The notes beneath the pieces are model-generated. The model saw only the letters and a program-made list of their open reading frames with translations, did no database searches and was not told the DNA's origin. This document shows positions 14,212-23,256 of a DNA stretch of 25,362 nt, one piece after another. The first letter of the stretch is position 1. Every line of letters starts with the position of its first letter. A program made the position numbers and the translations under genes. This DNA is from a virus: positions 1-25,362 of the IMG/VR virus record IMGVR_UViG_3300035564_000128. One strand, 5' to 3'.

Positions 14212-15105
14212 ATGCTCACCGGCCAGTTGCTCTCGTACATACAACGCTATCAGTATTTTCAGGACAAGCGCATCTCTATCACGCCCGACCTTGCCTATCT
14301 TGGCGGGTCATGGGCTCAGGCTGAAATATGCTCTGAACTACTTTGCCTCGAAAAGAAGATCACCCTTGCTATTATCGCCAATCAGGAGGAATACGTCTTT
14401 TCTCCTGCGACCGTCTCAGCCGCAACGGCCACATCTCCGGTCCGGCTTACCGTGACCGCGCATCCGTTCAACACCGGCGATACCATTCAGATCGGCGGTA
14501 TTCTTGGTCTGACGGGCGCAAACGGCTATTTCACCTGCACAAAAGTAAACGCCAACACGATCAGCCTCGACGGTTCGACAGGCGGCGGTGCATGGACTTC
14601 CGGCGGGACGGTTTATCATTGCCTCTCATCCGCGGTTGACATCAAGATGATTTCCCGAAGCGAATATCCTTTCGGGCCAATCAAGCGAAAGCAGATTCAT
14701 ACAGCCCAAGAGGATCGCGCCTATATGATAGATTCTCAAGGCGCAGATACAAGTGGCGGTCCTCAACCAGGCTCTTACAGCGTCATCTACGAAGATCCGA
14801 TTCGTCTCACGTTCCAACCCAAGCCGACCGCAAATACAACGGTCAACTTGGTTATCTGGCGCAAACCGCTTCCAAGTGAAGCCTTGAGCGCATCGGTCAA
14901 TCCGATTATTCCCGCACAGTTCGACAAGGCCCTCTATCTGGGCGCTCTCGTGCAAGTACTGGAACTTCTGCAACTCGAAGAAGCCGCGCCAGTAATTGCC
15001 CAAGTGCGTCAGGTGTATCAAGAAGAAGTAGCCCGTCAAGCGGCGATTATGGCTTCTACGCGAAGAGTGCGAAAAGAAAGCACGAAATCATTCAAGTGGT
15101 CATAG
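14212..15105 (+). CDS. Head-tail adaptor-like structural protein with inserted beta domain (297 aa)
   Basis: I chose ATG 14212 because AAGGAGAAG lies just upstream. An in-frame GTG at 14176 falls inside the hairpin and is less likely. The outer parts fit adaptor proteins of the neck. These are an N-terminal helix (MLTGQLLSYIQRYQ), a beta region with EYPFGPIKRKQI and DPIRLTFQPKPTANTTVNL, and C-terminal helices (FDKALYLGALVQVLELL). Residues about 66-138 are an extra small beta domain with HPFNTGDTIQIGGILG and ANTISLDGST, a pattern seen in many phage structural proteins. It is the first of three adaptor-like proteins. The assignment is tentative because adaptor families diverge strongly. Confidence 0.62.
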   Translation: MLTGQLLSYIQRYQYFQDKRISITPDLAYLGGSWAQAEICSELLCLEKKITLAIIANQEEYVFSPATVSAATATSPVRLTVTAHPFNTGDTIQIGGILGLTGANGYFTCTKVNANTISLDGSTGGGAWTSGGTVYHCLSSAVDIKMISRSEYPFGPIKRKQIHTAQEDRAYMIDSQGADTSGGPQPGSYSVIYEDPIRLTFQPKPTANTTVNLVIWRKPLPSEALSASVNPIIPAQFDKALYLGALVQVLELLQLEEAAPVIAQVRQVYQEEVARQAAIMASTRRVRKESTKSFKWS

Positions 15106-15121
15106 CAGGAGGGTAAAGGTA

Positions 15122-15691
15122 ATGAAAAAGCTATTCGTTCTTCTCGCGCTCGTAGCATTGACTGTATCGCTCGCGCCGGCGCAACAGGAACTATCGAGCC
15201 TCACCTACTCGACAGCGACCTTCATGTTCGATGACACCACCGCAACCTACGCGGTCAATCAGGTGGTCACGGACACGAACTACAAGCTGATCGTATTCCC
15301 GAAGGCAGTCGGAACCGATAAGGGAACAAGCTCTTGGTTGGTCGCCTTCAGGGTCTCGATTGATACCGCAGAGTGGACCAACGCCTCTTTCCGGTTCTTC
15401 ATCTACAAAGATTCCGCAGGCTTCAAGAAGCTCAAGAACAAACAGCTTTTCACTGTAGACTCGACGGAATCGACCAAGCTGACCGCTATTCCCTTCACGG
15501 TGACGTTTGATACTCTCGGGGTCAACGCAACTGGGGTGACATCAGCCTACGGAACCTATCAGCCTTCACAGCCTATTCCATTGAGGCTCACAAACACACT
15601 CGGCAATCTCTATGTGAGAATGGTGGCAATGGCCGCTTACAAGAAACCCGTTCACAAATGGGTCAGGCTCGAATGTTGGACAATGCGCTAA
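15122..15691 (+). CDS. Predicted secreted beta-rich protein (189 aa)
   Basis: It has a Sec signal peptide in residues 1-20 (MKKLFVLLALVALTVSLAPA) followed by Gln-Gln. AGGAGG at 15107-15112 places the start. The mature part is beta-rich with Asp-Thr/Ser pairs (DDTTA, TDTNY, VDSTE, FDTLG) and ends in a strand-rich YVRMVAMAAYKKPVHKWVRL segment. Size and build are similar to the protein at 13576, and the two flank the first adaptor gene. No family is recognised. Possibilities are an exported protein acting on the host envelope, or a virion decoration protein with an unexpected leader. Confidence 0.7.
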   Translation: MKKLFVLLALVALTVSLAPAQQELSSLTYSTATFMFDDTTATYAVNQVVTDTNYKLIVFPKAVGTDKGTSSWLVAFRVSIDTAEWTNASFRFFIYKDSAGFKKLKNKQLFTVDSTESTKLTAIPFTVTFDTLGVNATGVTSAYGTYQPSQPIPLRLTNTLGNLYVRMVAMAAYKKPVHKWVRLECWTMR

Positions 15692-15703
15692 GGGGTGGCT
15701 TAG

Positions 15704-16591
15704 ATGGCTACGACCAATCTCAATACGCTTATCCGTGCCGCTGCTCGCAAACTCAAAGACGAGCGCACAAGCCCTGCGTCGAGCGACGATACGGGCCATG
15801 TATATTCAAGCGCCCTGTTGACGGAGTATGCAAACCGAGCCGTTCGGGACTTCCTGAGAGATTCATTCAAGGCTCTCGGCAAGGACCGCTTCGCAGAACT
15901 CTTCCCCGAGTACATCAAGCAGTCTGGGGTGCTCACGCTCGCAAGCGGACTGGCCGCAAAACCATCAGATGCCTTCCTGGTGATCGACCTGTTTGTATCT
16001 GATCTCTCGCTGAAGTTCGACCCATTGGGAGAATCGAAGGTAGCTCAGGTGCAGGTCAGTGATGCCGGTCTGGACAACGCAAGCGCCACGCATCCGAAGT
16101 TCTGGGATGAGGACGGTTCTATCAAGACGCTCGGGGTGACAAGTGGAAGCGTTATCGCCCGCTATATCAGCATTCACCCCGACCTATCGGTTATCACCAC
16201 AGCGACAAGCGCAGGAACCGTCTACACGACCGCGGCGAACCTGTCTTACACCGCCGCAACCAAACTCCTGATAATCGACGGCGAGCTTCACATCTTCGAT
16301 ACGAACATACCGACCAATCAGGTTATTCAGCTTTGGACAAGCACCACCGTCTACACTGGAAGAGTCTCAAGTTACCACATAACAATCGGCGGGGATGCAG
16401 AGGTTTATCTTGACGGTGAGAATCTTCCGGCAAGCGACATCGTTCCATCAAATCTTCTCGGCATTGCGATCAGCGGTTCAGGTCCGAACCCAAACGACAT
16501 CAAGCTCAAAGAGTACTGGCACGGCGAGATACTTGAGCGCATGGTTCAAATGGGCGAGGCCGATGCTGTTAGAATTTCAAGTGTTCAATAA
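15704..16591 (+). CDS. Second adaptor/neck-like structural protein (295 aa)
   Basis: The N-terminus (TNLNTLIRAAARKLKDE, then YSSALLTEYANRAVRDFLRD) has the two-helix pattern typical of phage adaptor or head-completion proteins. A beta region follows (SDAFLVIDLFVSDLSL), with an extra beta segment at about residues 165-255 (GTVYTTAANLSYTAA, AEVYLDGENLPAS). A C-terminal helix (EILERMVQMGEAD) closes the protein. A virion neck role is inferred from position between capsid and tail genes and the N-terminal pattern. No database assignment is possible by eye. Confidence 0.55.
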   Translation: MATTNLNTLIRAAARKLKDERTSPASSDDTGHVYSSALLTEYANRAVRDFLRDSFKALGKDRFAELFPEYIKQSGVLTLASGLAAKPSDAFLVIDLFVSDLSLKFDPLGESKVAQVQVSDAGLDNASATHPKFWDEDGSIKTLGVTSGSVIARYISIHPDLSVITTATSAGTVYTTAANLSYTAATKLLIIDGELHIFDTNIPTNQVIQLWTSTTVYTGRVSSYHITIGGDAEVYLDGENLPASDIVPSNLLGIAISGSGPNPNDIKLKEYWHGEILERMVQMGEADAVRISSVQ

Positions 16592-16601
16592 GGAGTAAGC
16601 C

Positions 16602-17558
16602 ATGCAGAACTATCAAACCTACGCCGAGTTCGATTCCCTCTGCCAGAACATCGCCGGAATGAGCCCCAACGAGATTCAGCCAATGGTCCGGCAGAGGATT
16701 ATCAACGACTTCATCTTCCAGGTCTACGGTTTGATGGATGGCACGAATCACCCGTTCTGGAACCGAACCATCTCGCTCACGGTAGCCTCAGACCTTGAGT
16801 TCCTGTGCGATACCGTCACAGGCTCAGGAATACTTACCGCCCTAAACGCAACAGCGCACTCGATCACCCGAAGCACCGGCACGTTTGCCGCCGGAACGCT
16901 TCTCGGAATTTCGCTCGTCACAAAGGCTACCGGAATTAAGGTCGCTCAGTATCTTGCCCGAGTCACCGTAGCTGGTGCGACCGCAACCTATGAGATTATC
17001 GGATCGGTAACTGGCAGCGAGACCACATTCAACTCGTCAAATCACGTTCTCTTCGTCAATTGCCTCAAGAAGCTCTCGGCCACAAGTGCCTCTCTGGGCT
17101 CGAACTACATCAAGGAAATCGTCAAGGTATTCGACGATCAGGGAACCGATATTCTCGGCGCGACGGGCAAGGAAAGGGTCTTCAACACCGACCACGATGC
17201 CAAGCGTTTCGGCAATCGCTCCCAGGACTATCTATCGGCCTCGGATGTGTTCGTCTATCACGCAGGCGATACGATCTATTTCTTCGTCGGTTCCTCTGCC
17301 ACGGCCCTCGGAGTGGTGCAGGCTGAAGTTATTATCAAACCGACCATCTACACCGATGCCACGAAGACGAATCTTCTCGACTGCCCGCCAGAAGAAAATG
17401 GAGCCCTTAGAGATTCGGTAGTTGCAGAGTTTATGAAGGCGATCAATAAACCTGTTCCCGCGGATGTCGCCAAAGGCGCAGCCGCTCTTCAGGCAAAGGT
17501 TCAGGCAGCTCAGGCCGACCGCATCAAGGCAATGGAAATGAAGGGAAAGGCTGACTAA
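16602..17558 (+). CDS. Third adaptor/neck-like structural protein (318 aa)
   Basis: The N-terminal helices (EIQPMVRQRIINDFIFQVYG) are followed by a beta insertion at about residues 72-150 (SITRSTGTFAAGTLLGIS, YLARVTVAGATATYE). A second beta region has DTIYFFVGSSATALGVVQAE, and a C-terminal helical tail is rich in Ala and Lys (KGAAALQAKVQAAQADRI). An AAGGAG site overlaps the end of the previous gene. The stop overlaps the start of the large tail gene (TAATG). It likely joins neck and tail, but the exact role is unknown. Confidence 0.5.
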   Translation: MQNYQTYAEFDSLCQNIAGMSPNEIQPMVRQRIINDFIFQVYGLMDGTNHPFWNRTISLTVASDLEFLCDTVTGSGILTALNATAHSITRSTGTFAAGTLLGISLVTKATGIKVAQYLARVTVAGATATYEIIGSVTGSETTFNSSNHVLFVNCLKKLSATSASLGSNYIKEIVKVFDDQGTDILGATGKERVFNTDHDAKRFGNRSQDYLSASDVFVYHAGDTIYFFVGSSATALGVVQAEVIIKPTIYTDATKTNLLDCPPEENGALRDSVVAEFMKAINKPVPADVAKGAAALQAKVQAAQADRIKAMEMKGKAD

Positions 17559-20488
17559 TGCCATCTCCACTGTTCGATGGATTCTTAGGACATGATGTTG
17601 ACAGGGCTGGCTCGCCATTCAATTCAGCAATGGCAGGGCAGAACTTTGTCATCCATCGCCGCAGAAATCCAAAGAATAGCAAGGAAGGTTATATCGAGCT
17701 TGCCGACGGCTATGCGAAGAAGTTCTCGGCGCTTCCGGTAAACGATACGACGATCCGCAGGCTTTCCGATATAGCCTATGAGGACATCTACAACCTGTGG
17801 ATTCCAGAACACGGTGGTCGGAACGTCACCGTTGTTGCCGCGACCTATCGCAAGAGTGGATTCTTCTGGCAGGGAATTTCAGGCTCGGCGTGGTCTGTTT
17901 CTGGCGGCAGTCTGACGAAGGTTACTGGAGCGGGAACAGCATTTCTAACCGAACTCGTTGTAGGTCAGCATGTCCTTTTTGATTCAACGCCGAAGATAGT
18001 TCTCTCGATCACCAACAATACCGAACTGTTTGTCACCGTCGCCTTTGGCGGGGCGACAAGCGGAACCGCGGTAGCCTCTGCTCCATACATTGAACGATTC
18101 GGGATCTTCATTCGCCCGTATTGGAACGGCTCTTCGTGGGTTGACGAATGGTTTGAAACGACCGAGATGTTCATATTCACACTCAAGGCCCTCGGCTCTT
18201 ATGCCACCACGCGGCTCTACATCGACGATGGCACATTCAATTTCAACACACTTGACCCCGGCGCTACCGTATTCACAACCGACTACTTCAAGAACTGGTC
18301 GATTGTTTATGGAGCCTTCGGCGACAATGAGAACTATGACATCGTTAAGGCTTCCGGCTTTGGAAGCGAGTTTGTCGCCAATAGCTACTACCTCGACCTG
18401 ATTCATGTCAACACCGATTTCAGCACAAGAACGCCGGGAACAAAACTTCTGGTCTATCGCTCGTTCCAAACCGCGGAGCTTTCATCAACGCTTTCGAGTT
18501 TCATCTACGGATTGCTTTCTGAGGCGCGCTTGACAAGCGGCAACACGGCAAGCGACAGATCCTTGATGCTCGGCAACCGGACCAAGAGCTTTATTGCGAC
18601 GCACTCCGGTTACACCCTTCCCACGCACACAAGAACGGTCGATGGTGTAATCGCAGACATCGGATGCCCCGAAATCTGGGCCTACGCCGTTTGCCTCGGA
18701 ATTAGAGTTCAGAACGCGGCAACCGATCCAGTTCCAGCGGGAACATATACCCTCAGATACTCACTCGTTCTCGATGATGGAACTGAATCCAGACTCTTCG
18801 GCGCATGGACCGCAGCAGGGTCAGCGACTCACGAATGGGACACCCTTACTCTCGGCGGAAGCGTTACGCTCACCACGGGGCAGGGGATCAGGGTAAACGG
18901 GCTCTTCAGCTTTGGGGCATTGCCGATTCGCGCAAAATACCTTCGCGTCTACATGACCGATGATGTTGTCTATTACAGGGTCGTAGACCTCGACCTGAAT
19001 GACGCGAGCACATGGGGGCAAACCTACGCTTCGCCGCTTCCGGTGACTATCAACGGCACGATCAAGCATTTCTTCGCTGTTAGTATCGACACCGACATCA
19101 CGAACGCAATGTGGACCGCATCGACGGGTGATTCGGGAACCGATGCCGTTACGCAAATCGGCAGGTCTATTGATGATGACGGTGTGGTTCAGTTCAAGGC
19201 CGCCGCAGTAGTCGGGCGTACGTGCTTTACGATTGGAGTGCGAAAAGACGGAACGCTCTATCCAAACCACATTTTTGCAAGCCTTCAGAATGGCGACGGC
19301 GCTCCGCAGTATGACGCATTTGGACTTGTCGCTGAGAACATGATCGACCTCGAATACAACGATGGTGACGAGTTAATGTTCGGCTATCCGGCAGGCGACA
19401 CGCTTCTTGCCTTCAAGCGCCGCAGCGTCATCAAGGTCTCTCAGGGTTCTTCTGGAAACGCGGTGGTATTCATCCGAGATTTCGTCACAAAAGCCGATGG
19501 TCTTTGCAGTAGTCGAACAGTGGTAGGCTTTGAGGATGTGATCTACTGGGCCGGCTACAATGGCGTCTACTCGTTCTCTTCCCAGGGGATTCAAGTTCTG
19601 AATTTCAACTGGCTCAACGAGTGGAAGGCAATCATAGACACGTACAAGGAAGAGGCGGTCGCAATTTTCGACCGCACCAATCGGCAATACCGCCTTGCCT
19701 ATCAAACCGGAGCTTCGACCTACGCCGAGAGAATACTTGATGTCGATACCGGAGAGTGGGTCTTGAGCGCATTGACCGACCAGCCGGAGCGTTTCGCCGC
19801 CGACCAGAAGGGCGGAACAGTAGACTTCCTTTCGGGCTCTCTGATTCAAACGCTCGGAGCCGGAACACTTCACGATGGCTCGAACTTCATTATGGAGTAC
19901 ATGACCAACGATCTGCTCGCTTCACAGAATCAAATTGCAGACGCATTACTTCTGGATGTCAGGGTCAAATATCAGTCGGATGTCGCATTGTCATTGACGC
20001 TCTACCGAGATGGGGTTCCCCAGTCCGCAGTCGTAGCGGCGGCCGGAAACGGCTCAGTTCTCATCTCGGCAGGGCTATCTTATCGCTGCAAGAACTTCCG
20101 ATTAAAGATCATTGCGGTCACAACCGATGTCAACCAATCGGTTAAGATCAAAGAAATCTGCCCCAGGTATCAGATGATTCCGGCGGGAGTTACCCGTCCA
20201 TCATTCGCATCCGAAGGCGCAGCCGCAGCGATTGACCAAAGACCTATGACGCTTGCCGATGTCCGCTCTGGAACCTGTAACCTCGTCGCCGGAGTGCTCA
20301 CAACCGTCACGTTCACCACGCCGTATTCGGTCGCGGTCGGAACGGGCTACTCCCTGAAAGCCGATGTATTCGATGTAAACGGCAACTGGATCATGTCAGC
20401 GGAAGCGAAAAATCAAACCCGATACGGATTCGACATCACTTCGCCCGAGGATGGATATGTCAGGTACGTGGCCGCATCGTATCAGTAA
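17558..20488 (+). CDS. Large tail/nozzle-like structural protein (976 aa)
   Basis: This is the largest gene in the window and almost entirely beta in appearance. The N-terminus begins MPSPLFDGFLGHDVDRAGSP. Residues 113-178 are an inserted domain (LTKVTGAGTAFLTELVVGQH, SITNNTELFVTVAFGG) that I know as a common phage tail module. Further on, EDVIYWAGYNGVYSFSSQGI and DRTNRQYRLAYQ look like blades of a propeller or nozzle, as in tail-tube/nozzle proteins of podovirus-like phages. The C-terminal part has KVKYQ-like strands and a final YVRYVAASYQ. It follows the adaptors and precedes fibre-like genes, consistent with a tail hub or nozzle. There is no signal peptide. Confidence 0.65.
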   Translation: MPSPLFDGFLGHDVDRAGSPFNSAMAGQNFVIHRRRNPKNSKEGYIELADGYAKKFSALPVNDTTIRRLSDIAYEDIYNLWIPEHGGRNVTVVAATYRKSGFFWQGISGSAWSVSGGSLTKVTGAGTAFLTELVVGQHVLFDSTPKIVLSITNNTELFVTVAFGGATSGTAVASAPYIERFGIFIRPYWNGSSWVDEWFETTEMFIFTLKALGSYATTRLYIDDGTFNFNTLDPGATVFTTDYFKNWSIVYGAFGDNENYDIVKASGFGSEFVANSYYLDLIHVNTDFSTRTPGTKLLVYRSFQTAELSSTLSSFIYGLLSEARLTSGNTASDRSLMLGNRTKSFIATHSGYTLPTHTRTVDGVIADIGCPEIWAYAVCLGIRVQNAATDPVPAGTYTLRYSLVLDDGTESRLFGAWTAAGSATHEWDTLTLGGSVTLTTGQGIRVNGLFSFGALPIRAKYLRVYMTDDVVYYRVVDLDLNDASTWGQTYASPLPVTINGTIKHFFAVSIDTDITNAMWTASTGDSGTDAVTQIGRSIDDDGVVQFKAAAVVGRTCFTIGVRKDGTLYPNHIFASLQNGDGAPQYDAFGLVAENMIDLEYNDGDELMFGYPAGDTLLAFKRRSVIKVSQGSSGNAVVFIRDFVTKADGLCSSRTVVGFEDVIYWAGYNGVYSFSSQGIQVLNFNWLNEWKAIIDTYKEEAVAIFDRTNRQYRLAYQTGASTYAERILDVDTGEWVLSALTDQPERFAADQKGGTVDFLSGSLIQTLGAGTLHDGSNFIMEYMTNDLLASQNQIADALLLDVRVKYQSDVALSLTLYRDGVPQSAVVAAAGNGSVLISAGLSYRCKNFRLKIIAVTTDVNQSVKIKEICPRYQMIPAGVTRPSFASEGAAAAIDQRPMTLADVRSGTCNLVAGVLTTVTFTTPYSVAVGTGYSLKADVFDVNGNWIMSAEAKNQTRYGFDITSPEDGYVRYVAASYQ

Positions 20489-21572
20489 AATACTGTTACT
20501 TCTGATTCTCTTCAGCCTGAGCGCGCTCGCACAGCGGTCTCAGGTGATCCGCGTCGATACCATCCGCTCTTACATGAATGGAAATCTCACGATCAGAACG
20601 ATGGTTCGCATCGTCGTAGACAGCGCGGGCCTCAAACATGATACCGTCGCTTATCTGTCCGATCTGACAGGTGGGGGCGGATGGAAGCGCGTGGCGGGTA
20701 AACTCGAACCGCAGTACGCCACCGATACCGTTTCATTTCACTACGCAGAGCTTGATTCCTTGAAAGCCGCGCTCCTGAGGTTCGGGATTGCCAAAGGTGA
20801 TTCACTTCAGCTCGTCAGTCCAACGGGACAGGTAGCGACAATCACCTATCAAGGATCTACGAACAGCAACATCAAGTACCCAAGTCCACCGACGGGCTCC
20901 GCCGGATATGTTGCACTAAGAGATACGAACGACCACATCAAGGTAGACAGTGTTCGCATTCCCAATCCATCAAATGGTACCTACGTCACTATCGTCAATA
21001 CCACAGGAACGGCAGATACCACGCTGAACATTCTCGCCCTTGGTGGAGGCGGAAACATCGGGGTGTCGGGCGTAACAGTAGATGAAACAAGAACAGATTC
21101 GACGCTCGTAGATGACGCCTATCTATTCGCATCGGTGGCGGGAACGACTGACCACGCCTATGCCTATGGCGGAATCTACGCTGGATATATCGACCTTCTG
21201 ACCGAAACGGGTGGGGGTTATAGTCAGGGCGGGGGAGTGATCTTCGGCTTCAGCTTGCCGGATTCGGAATATAGCGTTCTTAACGTTTATGTCGATTATT
21301 GGGCGAAGGAGGGGTTGGCCAGCACCGCGCTCCGAGTGCAGGAAACAATGGATGGAATTGTAAGTGGCACGAAGCATTACATCATCTATCAGGGTGCACT
21401 GGCAAGCCACTATTCACACATAGGTCGCGTTGTTCGCATAAACTTTTATCTGGATAACCGCTACGGGTATTCCGGTAATCTCAAATTTCAGTGGGCTCGC
21501 TACGGCGCACAGGATGGAACCGAGACAACGCTATACGCCGGAACAACTATGGTCACATACAGAATCCAATGA
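20457..21572 (+). CDS. Fibre-like protein with Sec signal peptide (371 aa)
   Basis: The start ATG 20457 lies 6 bases after GAGG (20447-20450). ATG 20451 is too close to it. The first 32 bases lie inside the end of the tail gene. The signal peptide has a basic start (HRISK), a hydrophobic core ILLLLILFSLSALA, then Gln. The mature part has many Asp-Ser/Thr pairs (VDTIRS, TDTVS, LDSLK, GDSLQ, VDSVR), Gly-rich turns (TGGGGW, GGGGNIG) and a C-terminal beta domain from about residue 215 (YGGIYAGYIDLL, GRVVRINFYLDN). This is the make-up of a trimeric adhesin or fibre. Function inferred from composition and location; family unknown. Confidence 0.65.
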   Translation: MSGTWPHRISKILLLLILFSLSALAQRSQVIRVDTIRSYMNGNLTIRTMVRIVVDSAGLKHDTVAYLSDLTGGGGWKRVAGKLEPQYATDTVSFHYAELDSLKAALLRFGIAKGDSLQLVSPTGQVATITYQGSTNSNIKYPSPPTGSAGYVALRDTNDHIKVDSVRIPNPSNGTYVTIVNTTGTADTTLNILALGGGGNIGVSGVTVDETRTDSTLVDDAYLFASVAGTTDHAYAYGGIYAGYIDLLTETGGGYSQGGGVIFGFSLPDSEYSVLNVYVDYWAKEGLASTALRVQETMDGIVSGTKHYIIYQGALASHYSHIGRVVRINFYLDNRYGYSGNLKFQWARYGAQDGTETTLYAGTTMVTYRIQ

Positions 21573-22351
21573 AAAAGATTCTCTTCATATTCTTTTTACC
21601 GCTACCGCTATTGCTAAACGCCCAAACGGTTTGGCTTAGAGCAAGGGCAGACATGAACTCAAGTGGCCCAGTTATGCTCTCTCCGTTCGACTCTGGTGAG
21701 TTACCGGCGGGATCAACATGGGTAGGGGAGTTTACTTTGTTATGTAGGGTATGGGGAAAACGCTTCGTGATAATTACTAATCCTGCCAACCCTTGCCAAG
21801 CTGATGATCGCGGCTTCTATTTCTGCTACTCAGGTATAAGGACGCTCATCTCAACCCCGTCTGGTTCAACGCTAAGTACGACGTATGACTATACCTACCA
21901 CTGTTCACAATTAGACACCAACATTGCCATCTTTTACGATTTGGGTGGCGGGGATTGCTTGCCCTATACCGACGACCATCATTATCCATCAAGCGCGCCA
22001 AACGAGATACTCTACAATCCCGACGGTGGGGCATACAACCTCGGGAGCTGGGGTCCACCCGCGCAAAACCTTGATTTGCCAGAGCACATGGCTTTCATGT
22101 ATGGAGATTTCTCTAACCAACTCGACACACTACCCGCGAAACTCAGAATCAGATTCATTGTCACGTTGGGAGCCGCGGGTCACGTTCAACTCAAGTGGGG
22201 GCCAGCCTATTGCAGCGCCTCTTACGATTGGCCGTCTTACCGGAAAGGACTACCGCTTTTGGGATGGAAGTACGGCCCCATTAGCGAAGTGCCTACATTT
22301 TGGACTCAGGTTCGCCGCGGCTCTACTCTCTGGATGAAGAGGATAGGTTAA
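21569..22351 (+). CDS. Predicted secreted protein (260 aa)
   Basis: ATG 21569 overlaps the previous stop (ATGA) and is immediately followed by the signal peptide MKKILFIFFLPLPLLLNAQ. The frame is open upstream but has no sensible start there. The mature part has several Cys residues (LLCRVW, NPCQA, FYCYSG-like region, HCSQL, DCLPY), aromatic-rich stretches and Asp-Thr pairs. The C-terminal segment (KLRIRFIVTLGAAGHVQLKW, PTFWTQVRRG) looks beta-rich. Disulfides are possible if it is exported. No family is recognised. It is a candidate surface or fibre-associated protein. Confidence 0.65.
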   Translation: MKKILFIFFLPLPLLLNAQTVWLRARADMNSSGPVMLSPFDSGELPAGSTWVGEFTLLCRVWGKRFVIITNPANPCQADDRGFYFCYSGIRTLISTPSGSTLSTTYDYTYHCSQLDTNIAIFYDLGGGDCLPYTDDHHYPSSAPNEILYNPDGGAYNLGSWGPPAQNLDLPEHMAFMYGDFSNQLDTLPAKLRIRFIVTLGAAGHVQLKWGPAYCSASYDWPSYRKGLPLLGWKYGPISEVPTFWTQVRRGSTLWMKRIG

Positions 22352-22815
22352 TGATCATCCGTGACCAACAATTCGAGCGTGAACTAGAACGGATGCTCTT
22401 CCGTCTACCGAAGGATGGCGACCTGAGGCCCATTCTGACAAGCCTCGCCAAAATGATCGGCAAGGAACTCGACCGCATTGAGAAGATCGCCACCCCTGCC
22501 GTTACTCCGTCTCCAGCTTCAGGCGGAACGGTGATAGTCAACGGAACGACAGTAGTCACAAGTGTTGGAGCTGCCCCAACAGGAGTAATCGCAATCATAA
22601 ATCAAGCAGTAGTCGCGGGAGTAAACACAATCAGCTTCGCATCGCCGCTTTCAAGCGCAACCTACGGAGGCTTTCTGGTGCTCTCAGATTCGACCGGAAT
22701 GCAGATTCAGATGAGCCCATTGGAACTCGTAGCAACATCGATGACGAAAAACAACTTCATCTATAATGCACCGCAAGCTGGACAATTAAACGGCTTCGCA
22801 ATGGTGGCAAACTAA
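22351..22815 (+). CDS. Small structural protein with helical head and beta tail (154 aa)
   Basis: ATG 22351 shares its A with the preceding TAA. AGAGGATAGG lies just before it. Residues 1-50 are amphipathic helix (ERELERMLFRLPKDGDLRPI, KMIGKELDRIEKI). A Pro/Ser hinge follows. The rest is a Val/Thr-rich beta region (GTVIVNGTTVVTSVG, VNTISFASPLSSATYGG). This head-plus-beta design is common in small tail or fibre attachment proteins. It is the only gene of the 20457-25362 block without an export signal. Exact role unknown. Confidence 0.55.
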   Translation: MIIRDQQFERELERMLFRLPKDGDLRPILTSLAKMIGKELDRIEKIATPAVTPSPASGGTVIVNGTTVVTSVGAAPTGVIAIINQAVVAGVNTISFASPLSSATYGGFLVLSDSTGMQIQMSPLELVATSMTKNNFIYNAPQAGQLNGFAMVAN

Positions 22816-23253
22816 ATGAAGAAACTACTTTTCATACTGATGCTTCTGCCGGTGATTGCACTTTCGCAATCTCCTGACCGGAAGGCATTCCAGGAAATCC
22901 ACGTCGACACCCTTCGCCCAAACCATTACGGGCCGGGGTGGGCAATTGTCATTGCATGGCATGACACCATCTCGGTGAAGATTTTCAAAGACTCACTTCT
23001 TGCAAAGAAGGTCAGAATCGGCCCTAATGGTTCGATGCTCGACTCTGCAAAGGTTAGGACAGATTCTCTCTCGTTCTATTCAGGCGGAATTGCTTACAAC
23101 GCCTACAAGAATGCTCCTTCAGGCGGAAGCGCAAGTGGTAGTTGGTGGGAGATTGATGGAAATGGAAACATGATGCCCCGAAAATCCGGCGGTGAAGGTG
23201 ATACCTACTGGGAGCTCGATGCTCAAGGCAATCTTATGTCAAAGGCCTGGTGA
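22816..23253 (+). CDS. Fibre-like protein with Sec signal peptide and duplicated motif (145 aa)
   Basis: The start directly follows the previous stop. The signal peptide is MKKLLFILMLLPVIALS, then Gln (predicted LS-Q site). The mature part carries Asp-Ser/Thr pairs (VDTLR, KDSLL, LDSAK, TDSLS) in a repetitive beta pattern. Near the C-terminus is a duplicated motif: WWEIDGNGNMMP at about 110-121 and YWELDAQGNLMS at 131-142. The E.D..GN.M motif is familiar from phage tail fibres and structural repeats. It is short for a fibre, so it may be a segment of a multi-component one. Confidence 0.65.
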   Translation: MKKLLFILMLLPVIALSQSPDRKAFQEIHVDTLRPNHYGPGWAIVIAWHDTISVKIFKDSLLAKKVRIGPNGSMLDSAKVRTDSLSFYSGGIAYNAYKNAPSGGSASGSWWEIDGNGNMMPRKSGGEGDTYWELDAQGNLMSKAW

Positions 23254-23256
23254 ACC

